Virus record (IMG/VR): IMGVR_UViG_3300040816_000877
Span: 1 to 21,418 of that record
Strand: one strand, 5' to 3'
Length of the DNA stretch: 21,418 bases
From: a virus
The position numbers and the translations under genes are program-made. The notes under the pieces were generated by a model. It saw only the letters and a program-made list of their open reading frames with translations. It had not been told where the DNA came from and did not search any database. Numbering within the stretch: position 1 is the stretch's first letter; every line of letters begins with the position of its first letter. Positions 12,445 through 17,911 of the stretch are shown here, one piece after another.

Positions 12445-12884
12445 CGGTGGATACCGTCCAAACAACGAACAGCCCGGCGGTTGATCTGCCGCAACTTGTT
12501 CGCTTTGTTCTTGAACAACGCAGCGGCATCGTCGCGATCTACGACACCGCCCACCCAGAATATAAAGTGACCGTAGGATGCCACGCAGACTATCCATGGG
12601 TCGTATGCCATTGGTGCGGACGCTATGTGACCCCACCAGATCCCGAATGCGTTAACGGATGCGGTCATTGGGTGGTCGAGCAACGCTGGGTGGAAAAAGC
12701 CAAGGAAACGCTTGAATTGCTTAATTCTCTAGCGAACGCCAAAAGTGGAGGCAGCACCCAAGAACGATCAATGAGCATGGACCGCGATTTTCTAAACACT
12801 GTCGGCCCCGAGCAGAACGCTGACGCTCTGGCATCGGAGCGAAGCGGGAGGTTGCTAATCCACGACTTGTTATGGAAATTTTGA
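12420..12884 (+). CDS. Cys/His-rich hypothetical protein
   Basis: 154 residues; the ATG overlaps the previous stop by 8 bases. The middle has a clear metal-binding pattern, VVCHWCGRYVTPPDPECVNG followed by CGHW, with C-x2-C and C-x3-C knuckles that fit one zinc. The N-terminus MSKKQDTEAVD resembles that of the gene at 13053 because the start lies in the 59-bp junction repeat. The last 35 residues (EQNADALASERSGRLL) are encoded by a palindromic repeat and may be an added tail rather than part of the fold. No family recognised. Confidence 0.55.
   Translation: MSKKQDTEAVDTVQTTNSPAVDLPQLVRFVLEQRSGIVAIYDTAHPEYKVTVGCHADYPWVVCHWCGRYVTPPDPECVNGCGHWVVEQRWVEKAKETLELLNSLANAKSGGSTQERSMSMDRDFLNTVGPEQNADALASERSGRLLIHDLLWKF
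12463..12507. repeat. Palindromic attC-like repeat, copy b
   Basis: Nested inverted repeats: CGAACA...TGTTCG outside and CGGCGG-ttgat-CTGCCG inside. It has the spacing GTTG-N12-TTGTT shared by copies c-f. This is the best formed palindrome of the set. Confidence 0.45.
12811..12875. repeat. Palindromic attC-like repeat, copy c
   Basis: It contains GAACGCTGACGCTC and GAGCGAAGCGGGAGG (an imperfect hairpin), then GTTG-N12-TTGTT. It covers the 3' end of the gene at 12420 and the start of the next. Confidence 0.4.
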
Positions 12885-13060
12885 TGTGCCAGATAAAGAG
12901 CCTAATCAGCACCCCACTTGTGAGGGGAATCGACGCGACGGAACTCACCCGACTGGGAGCCTGTGATGGGCCGACGAACCGCGACAAGCAGCGCCACAAG
13001 GCATCAATTCCATTCCTTAACGCCTTTGTGGAGGCATCACCCACAAAAGACGATGAGTAA
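12884..13060 (+). CDS. Small hypothetical protein, possibly chimeric
   Basis: 58 residues from ATG 12884 (TGATG overlap); ATG 12872 is an alternative. The sequence (CQIKSLISTPLVRGIDATEL) shows no domain. The last 13 residues NAFVEASPTKDDE repeat the end of the 12113 gene product, because they lie in the 59-bp junction repeat. It may be a remnant body joined to a borrowed end, or a real small gene. Low confidence in function and moderate confidence that it is translated. Confidence 0.4.
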   Translation: MCQIKSLISTPLVRGIDATELTRLGACDGPTNRDKQRHKASIPFLNAFVEASPTKDDE

Positions 13061-13077
13061 ACCAAAAGACGCCGAGG
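13019..13077 (+). repeat. 59-bp junction repeat, copy 2
   Basis: Second copy of the stretch at 12386-12444. It includes the stop of the short gene and the start of the next at 13053. Confidence 0.8.
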
Positions 13078-13292
13078 GTGATTGCCCTCCCACAAATTGT
13101 TCTCCAGTTGTCATAAAAATACTGAACGATGAGATAGAACTGCACCAAACGATAAAGGGCGACGAGTTGAAATACTGGATTGACGGGAGCAAGGGATATC
13201 TTGATTCCAATGATTGCAGGGATCTCGCGCAAACGATGATCGAAGCTGCAAGACTGTTGGAGTTAGGAGCAATTAATGAAAATGAAAAATAA
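13053..13292 (+). CDS. Small hypothetical protein
   Basis: 79 residues; the start overlaps the preceding stop by 8 bases, exactly as at 12420. Visible parts are an N-terminal Cys-containing segment (GDCPPTNCSPV) and a helical acidic body (ILNDEIELHQTIKGDELKYW, RDLAQTMIEAARLLELG). A longer in-frame start at 12963 would overlap the previous gene and is rejected. No function recognised. Confidence 0.5.
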   Translation: MSKPKDAEGDCPPTNCSPVVIKILNDEIELHQTIKGDELKYWIDGSKGYLDSNDCRDLAQTMIEAARLLELGAINENEK

Positions 13293-13293
13293 A

Positions 13294-13449
13294 ATGACAC
13301 ACGGAGGAAAGCGCAAGGGAGCTGGACGCAAACCCGTTGCCGATCCTAGAATCCCTCTCCCGTTCCGACTCCAAACTTCCGTTGTTGCCAAGGCTCGGAA
13401 GCTGGGCAGGGACCGAGTTGAGGCAATGATTAAACGAGAGAAGCCATGA
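13294..13449 (+). CDS. Small basic GGKRKGAGRKP protein
   Basis: 51 residues. MTHGGKRKGAGRKPVADPRI is the phage-typical basic N-terminal tag, followed by LPFRLQTSVVAKARKLG and RDRVEAMIKREK, which resembles a short ribbon-helix-helix. It is preceded by a 3-base gap from the last stop and overlaps the next start (ATGA). The first codons are close copies of those at 11820-11865, a sign of duplication or exchange. Probable DNA-binding protein. Confidence 0.55.
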   Translation: MTHGGKRKGAGRKPVADPRIPLPFRLQTSVVAKARKLGRDRVEAMIKREKP

Positions 13450-13634
13450 CTCAGGCAGACGTAATCGAAGCCCTCAAACCTTGCTCCAAGTGCCAAGGCA
13501 AGCCCGGCATCAAATACGAGCCAGGTTGCCTTTACACCTTCTGCGTCTTCAACCATAAGGATTGCCCGATGGCTAACGCAGTCCCAGACTACGAGCCAGA
13601 AGAGCTTTTGGAGAAGATTAACGACCATGAGTAG
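13446..13634 (+). CDS. Small zinc-binding protein, Lar-like
   Basis: 62 residues. LKPCSKCQGKPGIKY, then GCLYTFCVFNHKDCPMANAV, then EPEELLEKIN, follow the layout of restriction-alleviation Lar proteins (first C-x2-C knuckle after L-K-P, later Cys residues, C-terminal helix). The E. coli Rac prophage Lar dampens type I restriction. Here the resemblance is in layout only, and a generic zinc ribbon is the safe reading. ATGA overlap upstream; the stop overlaps the next gene by 8 bases. Confidence 0.5.
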   Translation: MTQADVIEALKPCSKCQGKPGIKYEPGCLYTFCVFNHKDCPMANAVPDYEPEELLEKINDHE

Positions 13635-13941
13635 CCACCCCGGAAAAGACGTAACAGAGCGTAGCGAACAGCCGACGAGATCGGGGTTGGCTACCTCTAC
13701 TTGTTCTCTTCCTGAGATTGTCCAAACCGCTTTCGTGTTCGCGGCGCGATACGTGCATCACCGAGATACGGGTGGCACTCTCGCTGTCTGTAAAGCTCTC
13801 GCCTACGTTTGGCCGGAACTGTCAGAGCAGACCAGAGAGCAGATTCTAAGGGAAAGCCACGAAGCGACAACGAACCTCCGCGAGTGGCGAGAATTTCGCG
13901 GGGGTGAAGAAGAGAACAGCAAAGATGAGGAGCCGCTTTAG
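13627..13941 (+). CDS. Hypothetical protein
   Basis: 104 residues. The N-terminal 30 residues (GKDVTERSEQPTRSGLATST) are encoded by palindromic repeat copy d and look like filler. The rest is helical (PEIVQTAFVFAARYVHHRD, GGTLAVCKALAYVWPELSEQ) with an acidic tail (RGGEEENSKDEEPL). No family recognised. It is the last gene of its overlap chain; a 47-bp gap with a short repeat follows. Confidence 0.5.
   Translation: MSSHPGKDVTERSEQPTRSGLATSTCSLPEIVQTAFVFAARYVHHRDTGGTLAVCKALAYVWPELSEQTREQILRESHEATTNLREWREFRGGEEENSKDEEPL
13652..13711. repeat. Palindromic attC-like repeat, copy d
   Basis: AGCGAACAGCC on the left and GTTG-N11-TTGTTCTCT on the right; GCCGAC can pair with GTTGGC. It is closely related to copy b (shared CGAACAGCC and ACTTGTTC). 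Confidence 0.45.
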
Positions 13942-13943
13942 GG

Positions 13944-13963
13944 GTCTTCTCTATCGACCTGTT
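13944..13963 (+). repeat. 20-bp intergenic repeat, copy 1
   Basis: GTCTTCTCTATCGACCTGTT, differing by one base from 16173-16192. Both copies start a few bases after a stop codon, in intergenic DNA. Here ACCTG-ttct-CAGGT can form a small hairpin. Confidence 0.7.
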
Positions 13964-13988
13964 CTCAGGTTAAGCCAAAAAAAAATCT

Positions 13989-14366
13989 ATGAATGAAATA
14001 AACCCAATATTAGGAACCCTCCACCACTTGGAGGACACTCAAACATTCGCATCGGGATTCTCAAAACGAGAATTCGTCGTGAAGATGTCAGACGGCAAAT
14101 TTGATCAATTCATCAAGTTTGAAGCACTCAAGGAAAGAATCGACCAGCTTGATCCTTTCAAGGTTGGCGATGAGATCACTGTCTCATTCAATCTGCGAGG
14201 AAGGGAACACAATGGCAAATACTACACCAACCTTGTAGCGTGGCGTGTCGATAAGGCTGAGAAGTCTGCAAACGACCCTGGCGACAACTACCGCCAAAAG
14301 GCCAACGCACAACAACCGCACCACTCCACCGTTGACGCTGGGGAGGGACAAGAAATACCTTTTTAA
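13989..14366 (+). CDS. DUF3127-like ssDNA-binding (OB-fold) protein
   Basis: 125 residues. GTLHHLEDTQTFASGFSKRE, FVVKMSDG, IKFEALKERID, FKVGDEITVSFNLRGREHNG and YYTNLVAWRVDK follow the DUF3127 pattern, an OB-fold group akin to single-strand-binding proteins. The end is a Gln/Asp-rich linker closing with GQEIPF, similar to the acidic D-I-P-F tip with which bacterial SSB binds partner proteins. It likely serves as the phage SSB for replication and recombination. A separate small transcription unit is possible, since a 47-bp gap precedes it. Confidence 0.75.
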   Translation: MNEINPILGTLHHLEDTQTFASGFSKREFVVKMSDGKFDQFIKFEALKERIDQLDPFKVGDEITVSFNLRGREHNGKYYTNLVAWRVDKAEKSANDPGDNYRQKANAQQPHHSTVDAGEGQEIPF

Positions 14367-14399
14367 CGCCATGCTCACCCACACCGACGACAACGCGCA

Positions 14400-15011
14400 A
14401 TGAATACAGAAACGACTATCTCACCACCTGAAAGCATCGACTCGGAGCGGGTCGGTGTTGGGTGCAGCAATTTGTTCGCTTTTCGTCGTGTTTGGGCGAT
14501 GCCGAACTCTGACACGTTTAGTGTGCCAGACATGGGAAACATGGTGAAAAGGTATCTGCGGGAATCAGTCGTGAGTGTCGATCCGTTCGCGAGGAATAAG
14601 CGATGGGCGACCCACACAAACGACATCAACCCGAATACAGAGGCAGAACACCACATGGAAGCGCGGGACTTTCTGCGGCATCTGGTAAATGAAGGGGTTA
14701 AAGCCGATCTTGTGATATTTGATCCGCCATACAGTCCCCGCCAAGTGTCCGAGGTTTATTCGGAGATCGGACTAACGGCGACCATGAAGGACACGCAGAC
14801 GGCGGCGATGAAAAAGGAATGTCGGACACTCATGCGCCAGCTCTGCGAACCGGGAAGCGTGGTTTTGTCCTTTGGGTGGAACACGGTCGGCATGGGCAAG
14901 GGATGGAACACTGAGGAAATCATGCTCGTCTGTCATGGCGGCGACCACAACGACACGATTTGCATGGCTGACCGCATGATCTCGAAACAAACTGACCTTT
15001 TCTTGAAATAG
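14400..15011 (+). CDS. Phage DNA methyltransferase with DPPY motif
   Basis: 203 residues from ATG 14400. The body fits a phage adenine-methylase family: RVWAMPNSDTFSVPDMGNMV, SVDPFARNKRWATHTNDINP, the catalytic FDPPYSPRQVSEVY (about 107-120), VVLSFGWNTVGMGKGW and EEIMLVCHGGDHNDTIC. The N-terminal 30 residues (TTISPPESIDSERVGVGC) are encoded by palindromic repeat copy e and are probably an addition; an ATG at 14501 (MPNSDTF) is the alternative start. A 10-codon open frame at 14371-14403 ends on the ATGA of this start. No cognate nuclease is adjacent, so self-protection against host restriction is the likely role. Confidence 0.8.
   Translation: MNTETTISPPESIDSERVGVGCSNLFAFRRVWAMPNSDTFSVPDMGNMVKRYLRESVVSVDPFARNKRWATHTNDINPNTEAEHHMEARDFLRHLVNEGVKADLVIFDPPYSPRQVSEVYSEIGLTATMKDTQTAAMKKECRTLMRQLCEPGSVVLSFGWNTVGMGKGWNTEEIMLVCHGGDHNDTICMADRMISKQTDLFLK
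14431..14480. repeat. Palindromic attC-like repeat, copy e
   Basis: GCGGGTCGGTGTTG-N11-TTGTTCGC. Read on the minus strand it gives AACAAATTGCTGCACCCAAC, very like the 5' half of integron attC sites (AACAA-N11-C-A/G-A-C). It overlaps the methylase N-terminus. Confidence 0.45.
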
Positions 15012-15052
15012 ACGTTGACGCAATCAAGTTTATCAGGTATCCATAAAGCGCA

Positions 15053-15430
15053 ATGAGGATCATTAATCACAACGACGGAGAAAACACCCTGAAAGCTGTA
15101 TGGGGCGACCTGTTCGCCAAGGGGAAAATTAGAATCGCATGGAGCCAAACACGGGGCGGAATCGCCACATGGGTTTCAGGTAGGATGGAAGGCGAACTTC
15201 ACGACACGGAAGAACAGGCGGCGGAATGGTTGGAAAAAGTGGGGGTTGAGCGTTCAAGGTTTGAATCGAAGAAGAAGAAACTGACAAAACGGCAGTTAAA
15301 CACCCTCAACAGGGCACACGAAGTCCTGAACGCCATAGACGGGGAGCTTTACGAAGATCTCCTAGATGCTGGGTGCGAGCCTTGCACAGCCCTTAACTCT
15401 CTGGGTGAAATCATTCGCGAGTTGTCATGA
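15053..15430 (+). CDS. Hypothetical protein
   Basis: 125 residues. The first half is beta-rich (LKAVWGDLFAKGKIRIAW, RGGIATWVSGRMEGELHDTE), followed by a basic helix (ERSRFESKKKKLTKRQLNTL) and a helical end (HEVLNAIDGELYEDLLDAG). No family recognised. The gap before it (15012-15052) shows no clear signal. ATGA overlap with the next gene. Confidence 0.55.
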   Translation: MRIINHNDGENTLKAVWGDLFAKGKIRIAWSQTRGGIATWVSGRMEGELHDTEEQAAEWLEKVGVERSRFESKKKKLTKRQLNTLNRAHEVLNAIDGELYEDLLDAGCEPCTALNSLGEIIRELS

Positions 15431-15603
15431 AGCAAGGGCACGGAGGAAAACGGCAGGGTGCAGGGAGGAAACCGGGGCGAAACGTCCAAACGGGATCAAT
15501 CACCCTGCCGCCCGAACTGTGGGAGAAGCTGGACAGGATGCGCGGAACGGAAAGCCGGGGCGCATTTTTGGCGGCGAAAATACGGAGGATGCGCGAGGGA
15601 TGA
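15427..15603 (+). CDS. Ribbon-helix-helix protein with GGKRQGAGRKP tag
   Basis: 58 residues, coupled by ATGA. A basic tag (GHGGKRQGAGRKPGRN) precedes an RHH-like core: strand TGSITLPPELW, helix EKLDRMRG, helix RGAFLAAKIRRMR. This S-I-T-L-P-x-E-L-W pattern is a good match for MetJ/Arc-type RHH repressors. It is the third GGKR-x-GAGRKP gene in the window, after 11814 and 13294, and the only one with a convincing RHH core. Probable transcription regulator. Confidence 0.65.
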   Translation: MKQGHGGKRQGAGRKPGRNVQTGSITLPPELWEKLDRMRGTESRGAFLAAKIRRMREG

Positions 15604-15684
15604 TTTTTCAAGCGAACGTTTAGGATCACACACGCCCCCGACGAATCACTCCCGCAAACACAATGAACCACCGAAACCAAGGAT

Positions 15685-15738
15685 ACGCGCCAACTCTCCC
15701 AGCGGGAGGGCGTTGTCGTGCATCCGCTTGTTCATGCC
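15685..15738. repeat. Palindromic attC-like repeat, copy f
   Basis: CTCCC-agc-GGGAG hairpin within CAAC...GTTG, then GTTG-N12-TTGTTC. It overlaps the ribosome-binding site and start of the next gene. AGCGGGAGG and TTGTT link it to copies c and e. Confidence 0.45.
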
Positions 15739-16164
15739 ATGGGTAGAGAAGTAAGGCGCGTCCCTGCCAACTGGGAACATCCGAAAGAATGGAGAAACGG
15801 GAATCATAATTTCATCCCCCTCCACGGTAGAGACATCCTCGAATATTACGAACCGGACGACGAAGACGAACCGCCAGCGGAAGCGGAACTCATGCCGGAG
15901 TGGTCGGAAGCGGAAAAGACGCATCTGCAAATGTATGAGGATTTCACGGAAGGAACCCCAATCAGTCCAGTGATGGAAACGGCTGAAGAGTTGGCGCGAT
16001 GGCTGGCGGACAACAACGCCAGCGCCTTCGGATTACAAACAGCGACCTATGAACAATGGCTCGGAATGATCGGTGTCGGAAGCGCCGTCAGCGGGGTGAT
16101 GCAGGGAGGGGTGATGCAATCCGGTGTCGCCGCAGTCTCTAGCATGAACACCCAAGATCAGTAG
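15718..16164 (+). CDS. Conserved phage protein with REVRRVPANWEHP start
   Basis: 148 residues from GTG 15718, chosen because GGGAGGG lies at the right distance; ATG 15739 (MGREVRRV) is the alternative and begins exactly at the conserved part. R-E-V-R-R-V-P-A-N-W-E-H-P-K followed by I-P-L is a start seen in many phage proteins of unknown function. An acidic middle (YYEPDDEDEPPAEAEL), then EWSEAEKTHLQMYEDFTEGT, PISPVMETAEELARWLADN and a Gly/Met/Val-rich end. Function unknown. Confidence 0.65.
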   Translation: MHPLVHAMGREVRRVPANWEHPKEWRNGNHNFIPLHGRDILEYYEPDDEDEPPAEAELMPEWSEAEKTHLQMYEDFTEGTPISPVMETAEELARWLADNNASAFGLQTATYEQWLGMIGVGSAVSGVMQGGVMQSGVAAVSSMNTQDQ

Positions 16165-16172
16165 CGCGAAGC

Positions 16173-16192
16173 GTCTTCTGTATCGACCTGTT
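16173..16192 (+). repeat. 20-bp intergenic repeat, copy 2
   Basis: GTCTTCTGTATCGACCTGTT, one base different from 13944-13963, nine bases after a stop codon. Confidence 0.7.
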
Positions 16193-16265
16193 ATTTTCCC
16201 TTGCCAAGACACAAGCAAAGCCCATATTCCCCCCGTTCTTGTTTTGTTTGTTCATACACGCATCA

Positions 16266-16299
16266 AGCCCGGTTGTTTTTTTAAGCAGCCGGGCTTTTT
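16266..16299 (+). terminator. Intrinsic terminator
   Basis: Stem AGCCCGG (16266-16272) with CCGGGCT (16289-16295), 16-base loop, then TTTTT. It probably ends the long accessory transcript. Confidence 0.8.
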
Positions 16300-16398
16300 G
16301 CTCTTGACTGGCCTGATGCGGTAGGCAGCTTGGCAGCAGTTCGACGACTAGACATTGTCACAAAGCTCTTTAAAGACTGGGATCAAACCCTCAAAAAA

Positions 16399-16439
16399 AG
16401 CCTCGTTCGGTAGTCTAGTCCCGGACGGGGCTTTTTTTT
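16399..16439 (+). terminator. Intrinsic terminator with G-U pairs
   Basis: Stem AGCCTCGTTCGG (16399-16410) with CCGGACGGGGCT (16421-16432), 12 pairs counting two G-U, 10-base loop, then eight T. It lies just before the gene at 16449, so it may act as an attenuator for it. Confidence 0.8.
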
Positions 16440-16448
16440 ACCAAAACG

Positions 16449-16904
16449 ATGAACGAACAAGAAGAGACAAAGATAATCACAAGGAAGAAGGCTATGGAAA
16501 AGGGCCTGAAGAGATACTTCACTGGGAAGCCGTGTAAGCACGGGCATGTGGCGGAAAGGTATACAGTGTCCCGCCATTGCTCAATTTGCAATTATGCCAG
16601 CGGGAGAGAATACTATAACTCAGAGAGAGGTAAGGCCACCCAGAGGAAATACAAAATCTCAGAGAGAGGCAAGGCCAAAAGGAGAGAATACGACAACTCA
16701 GAGAGAGGTAAGGCCATCCATAGGAAATACAAAATCTCAGAGAGAGGCAAGGCCAAAAGGAGAGAATACGACAACTCAGAATCTGGGACAAAAGAATACC
16801 TAAAGAAACGACTAGGGACAGATCCACCAGAAGAACTCATCAAAGCAGTCCACACCAACCGACAAATCAAACGATTCATCAAACAACAAAAACAAAACCA
16901 ATGA
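16449..16904 (+). CDS. Zinc/HNH-like phage protein with tandem 13-residue repeats
   Basis: 151 residues. The N-terminal part, LKRYFTGKPCKHGHVAERYT then SRHCSICNYASGREYY, is a Cys/His cluster (C-K-x-G-H and C-x2-C) found at the start of many small phage HNH/endonuclease VII-like proteins. The middle has four 13-residue units (NSERGKATQRKYK, ISERGKAKRREYD, then near-copies of both) rich in Arg/Lys, coded by exact-length DNA repeats. The C-terminus is helical and basic (PEELIKAVHTNRQIKRFIK). It likely binds nucleic acid. Nuclease activity is uncertain, because the second HNH half is replaced by repeats. Confidence 0.6.
   Translation: MNEQEETKIITRKKAMEKGLKRYFTGKPCKHGHVAERYTVSRHCSICNYASGREYYNSERGKATQRKYKISERGKAKRREYDNSERGKAIHRKYKISERGKAKRREYDNSESGTKEYLKKRLGTDPPEELIKAVHTNRQIKRFIKQQKQNQ
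16617..16772 (+). repeat. Tandem repeat, four 39-bp units (two 78-bp pairs)
   Basis: Units alternate in two types; the 78-bp pair is repeated with three base changes (first pair 16617-16694, second 16695-16772). Common core CTCAGAGAGAGG-t/c-AAGGCC. It is in frame throughout, so copy number can change without breaking the gene. Confidence 0.9.
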
Positions 16905-17176
16905 AACAAGACATGAGAACTAATGAAGATTACGAATCAATCGAGATCGTGAAACAGAACTCCATCAGAGCTTCGCAAGAGGGATTTGCTGTCCTTGATG
17001 CGCTGAAGGCTGGAGAGCTTAGCTTGAATGAAGCATCCGAGTATTCAAACGCACTAGGAAAGATTAACGCAGCCAACAGCAACGTGTTGAAAGCTGACCT
17101 CCTAGCCATTACCATCGACAAGCAGACCACAGACAGGATGAAGGCTCTGAACAAGAGCCAAGACCTCATCGAGTAA
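16901..17176 (+). CDS. Hypothetical helical protein
   Basis: 91 residues, coupled by ATGA. All-helical (IEIVKQNSIRASQEGFAVLD, GELSLNEASEYSNALGKINA, DLLAITIDKQTTDRMKALN) with no Cys and no motif that I recognise. Last gene before the terminator at 17208 and the packaging genes. A small helical protein here could aid packaging or regulate late genes, but nothing proves it. Confidence 0.6.
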   Translation: MKQDMRTNEDYESIEIVKQNSIRASQEGFAVLDALKAGELSLNEASEYSNALGKINAANSNVLKADLLAITIDKQTTDRMKALNKSQDLIE

Positions 17177-17207
17177 ACGCACCCAAGGCATAACCAAACC
17201 TAATACC

Positions 17208-17242
17208 AAGACCCGCCTCTAACCACGAGCGCGGGTTTTTTC
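17208..17242 (+). terminator. Intrinsic terminator
   Basis: ACCCGC (17211-17216) with GCGGGT (17231-17236), extendable by A-U/G-U pairs, followed by TTTTTT. It separates the early/accessory transcript from the packaging genes. Confidence 0.75.
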
Positions 17243-17431
17243 TTTGCATCAAAGCATTGCAAAACGCAATGAGTGACACGTTGCGAAATGCGCTCATCGT
17301 TGAAAATCAAGGGGTTACGGGTCCTTTCTGGAGGCAACGTTCTGGTGTCATCTGCCTCACGCCAAAAAGCTAGCTATAACTTTTTATGAATGGTCCTTGT
17401 CTTGGGATTAGTAAAGCTTATGGATTAGGCA
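17243..17431. promoter_or_regulatory. Candidate cos region and late leader before terminase
   Basis: 189 bp without a gene, directly upstream of the Nu1-like small subunit, where lambda-type phages have cos. It contains a palindrome CATTGC-aaaac-GCAATG (17255-17271), a direct repeat TTGCRAAAYGC at 17257 and 17281 (24 bp apart), a palindrome AGCTAGCT (17368-17375) and a possible -10 TATAAC (17375-17380) without a good -35. Cos is inferred from position; no cut site can be named. Confidence 0.4.
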
Positions 17432-17911
17432 ATGGCAGACGAAGCGAACCCAAGCAACTACGGGATTGGTAGAGGATCGGGGCCGATCGCAACGACATCA
17501 TCTCTGGCTAGTGTCTTAAGCTTGACGAAGACAAGAATCGGGCAACTTGTGGAGGAAGGAGTCTTGGTGAAATTGGAGCGGGGGAAGTTCCCTCTTTGTG
17601 ACTCGGTGAATCGTTACGTCAACTATCTGAGGAACCAGCCAAAGAACCAATGGGGGGCAAAGGGAGAGGATGAAACAGACTTCGACAGGGAGCGGTTGAG
17701 GCGGACAAAAGAGGAAGCCGACAAGCTGGAGATATTCAACGCTCGATCCCGTGGTGAACTGGTCGAGATTGAGAAGGTGAAGAGATCCGGAGAGAAGGTG
17801 ATGAGCGCAATCAAGACTCGTATCCTGAATATGCCTTTGAGCGAGGATGAGAAAGACCAGTGTTTGAGAGACTTGGTTAGCCTAAAGGAAATGGATTTTA
17901 GCGATGAGTGA
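17432..17911 (+). CDS. Terminase small subunit, Nu1-like
   Basis: 159 residues. It should bind cos and guide the large subunit. The N-terminal part has a winged-HTH as in gpNu1 (TSSLASVLSLTKTRIGQLVE, then EGVLVKLERGKFPLCDSVNR, about 21-65). A charged helix (FDRERLRRTKEEADKLEIFN) follows and then the region that contacts the large subunit (RGELVEIEKVKRSGEKVMS). Start ATG 17432; the stop overlaps the large-subunit start by 8 bases, as usual for a terminase pair. Confidence 0.8.
   Translation: MADEANPSNYGIGRGSGPIATTSSLASVLSLTKTRIGQLVEEGVLVKLERGKFPLCDSVNRYVNYLRNQPKNQWGAKGEDETDFDRERLRRTKEEADKLEIFNARSRGELVEIEKVKRSGEKVMSAIKTRILNMPLSEDEKDQCLRDLVSLKEMDFSDE

Larger units (their letters stand above)
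16165..16448 (+). other. Gene-free stretch with repeat and two terminators
   Basis: 284 bp. It holds the second copy of the 20-bp repeat (16173-16192), two intrinsic terminators (16266-16299 and 16399-16439) and about 100 bp between them with no gene. That middle part carries GACTAGAC (16346-16353), which can pair with GTCTAGTC (16413-16420) in the loop of the second terminator. No tRNA is seen. Confidence 0.7.

Noticed and set aside
15662-15742. 26-codon open frame MNHRNQGYAP
   Set aside because: Out of frame with its neighbours, overlaps the palindromic repeat and the next start, and has no ribosome-binding site.
16300-16398. Possible tRNA (GGTAGGCAGC, GTTCGACG and GGGATCAAACCC pieces)
   Set aside because: No 7-bp acceptor stem, no anticodon arm at the right spacing, and the T-arm-like piece has the wrong loop. 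It does not fold as a cloverleaf on either strand by eye.
16617-16772. CRISPR-like array from evenly spaced repeats
   Set aside because: The units are head-to-tail without unique spacers, lie inside an open reading frame and keep the frame. They are coding tandem repeats.
16613-16909. 98-residue minus-strand repeat-containing open frame
   Set aside because: Its repeats are only the reverse complement of the coding tandem repeat on the + strand.
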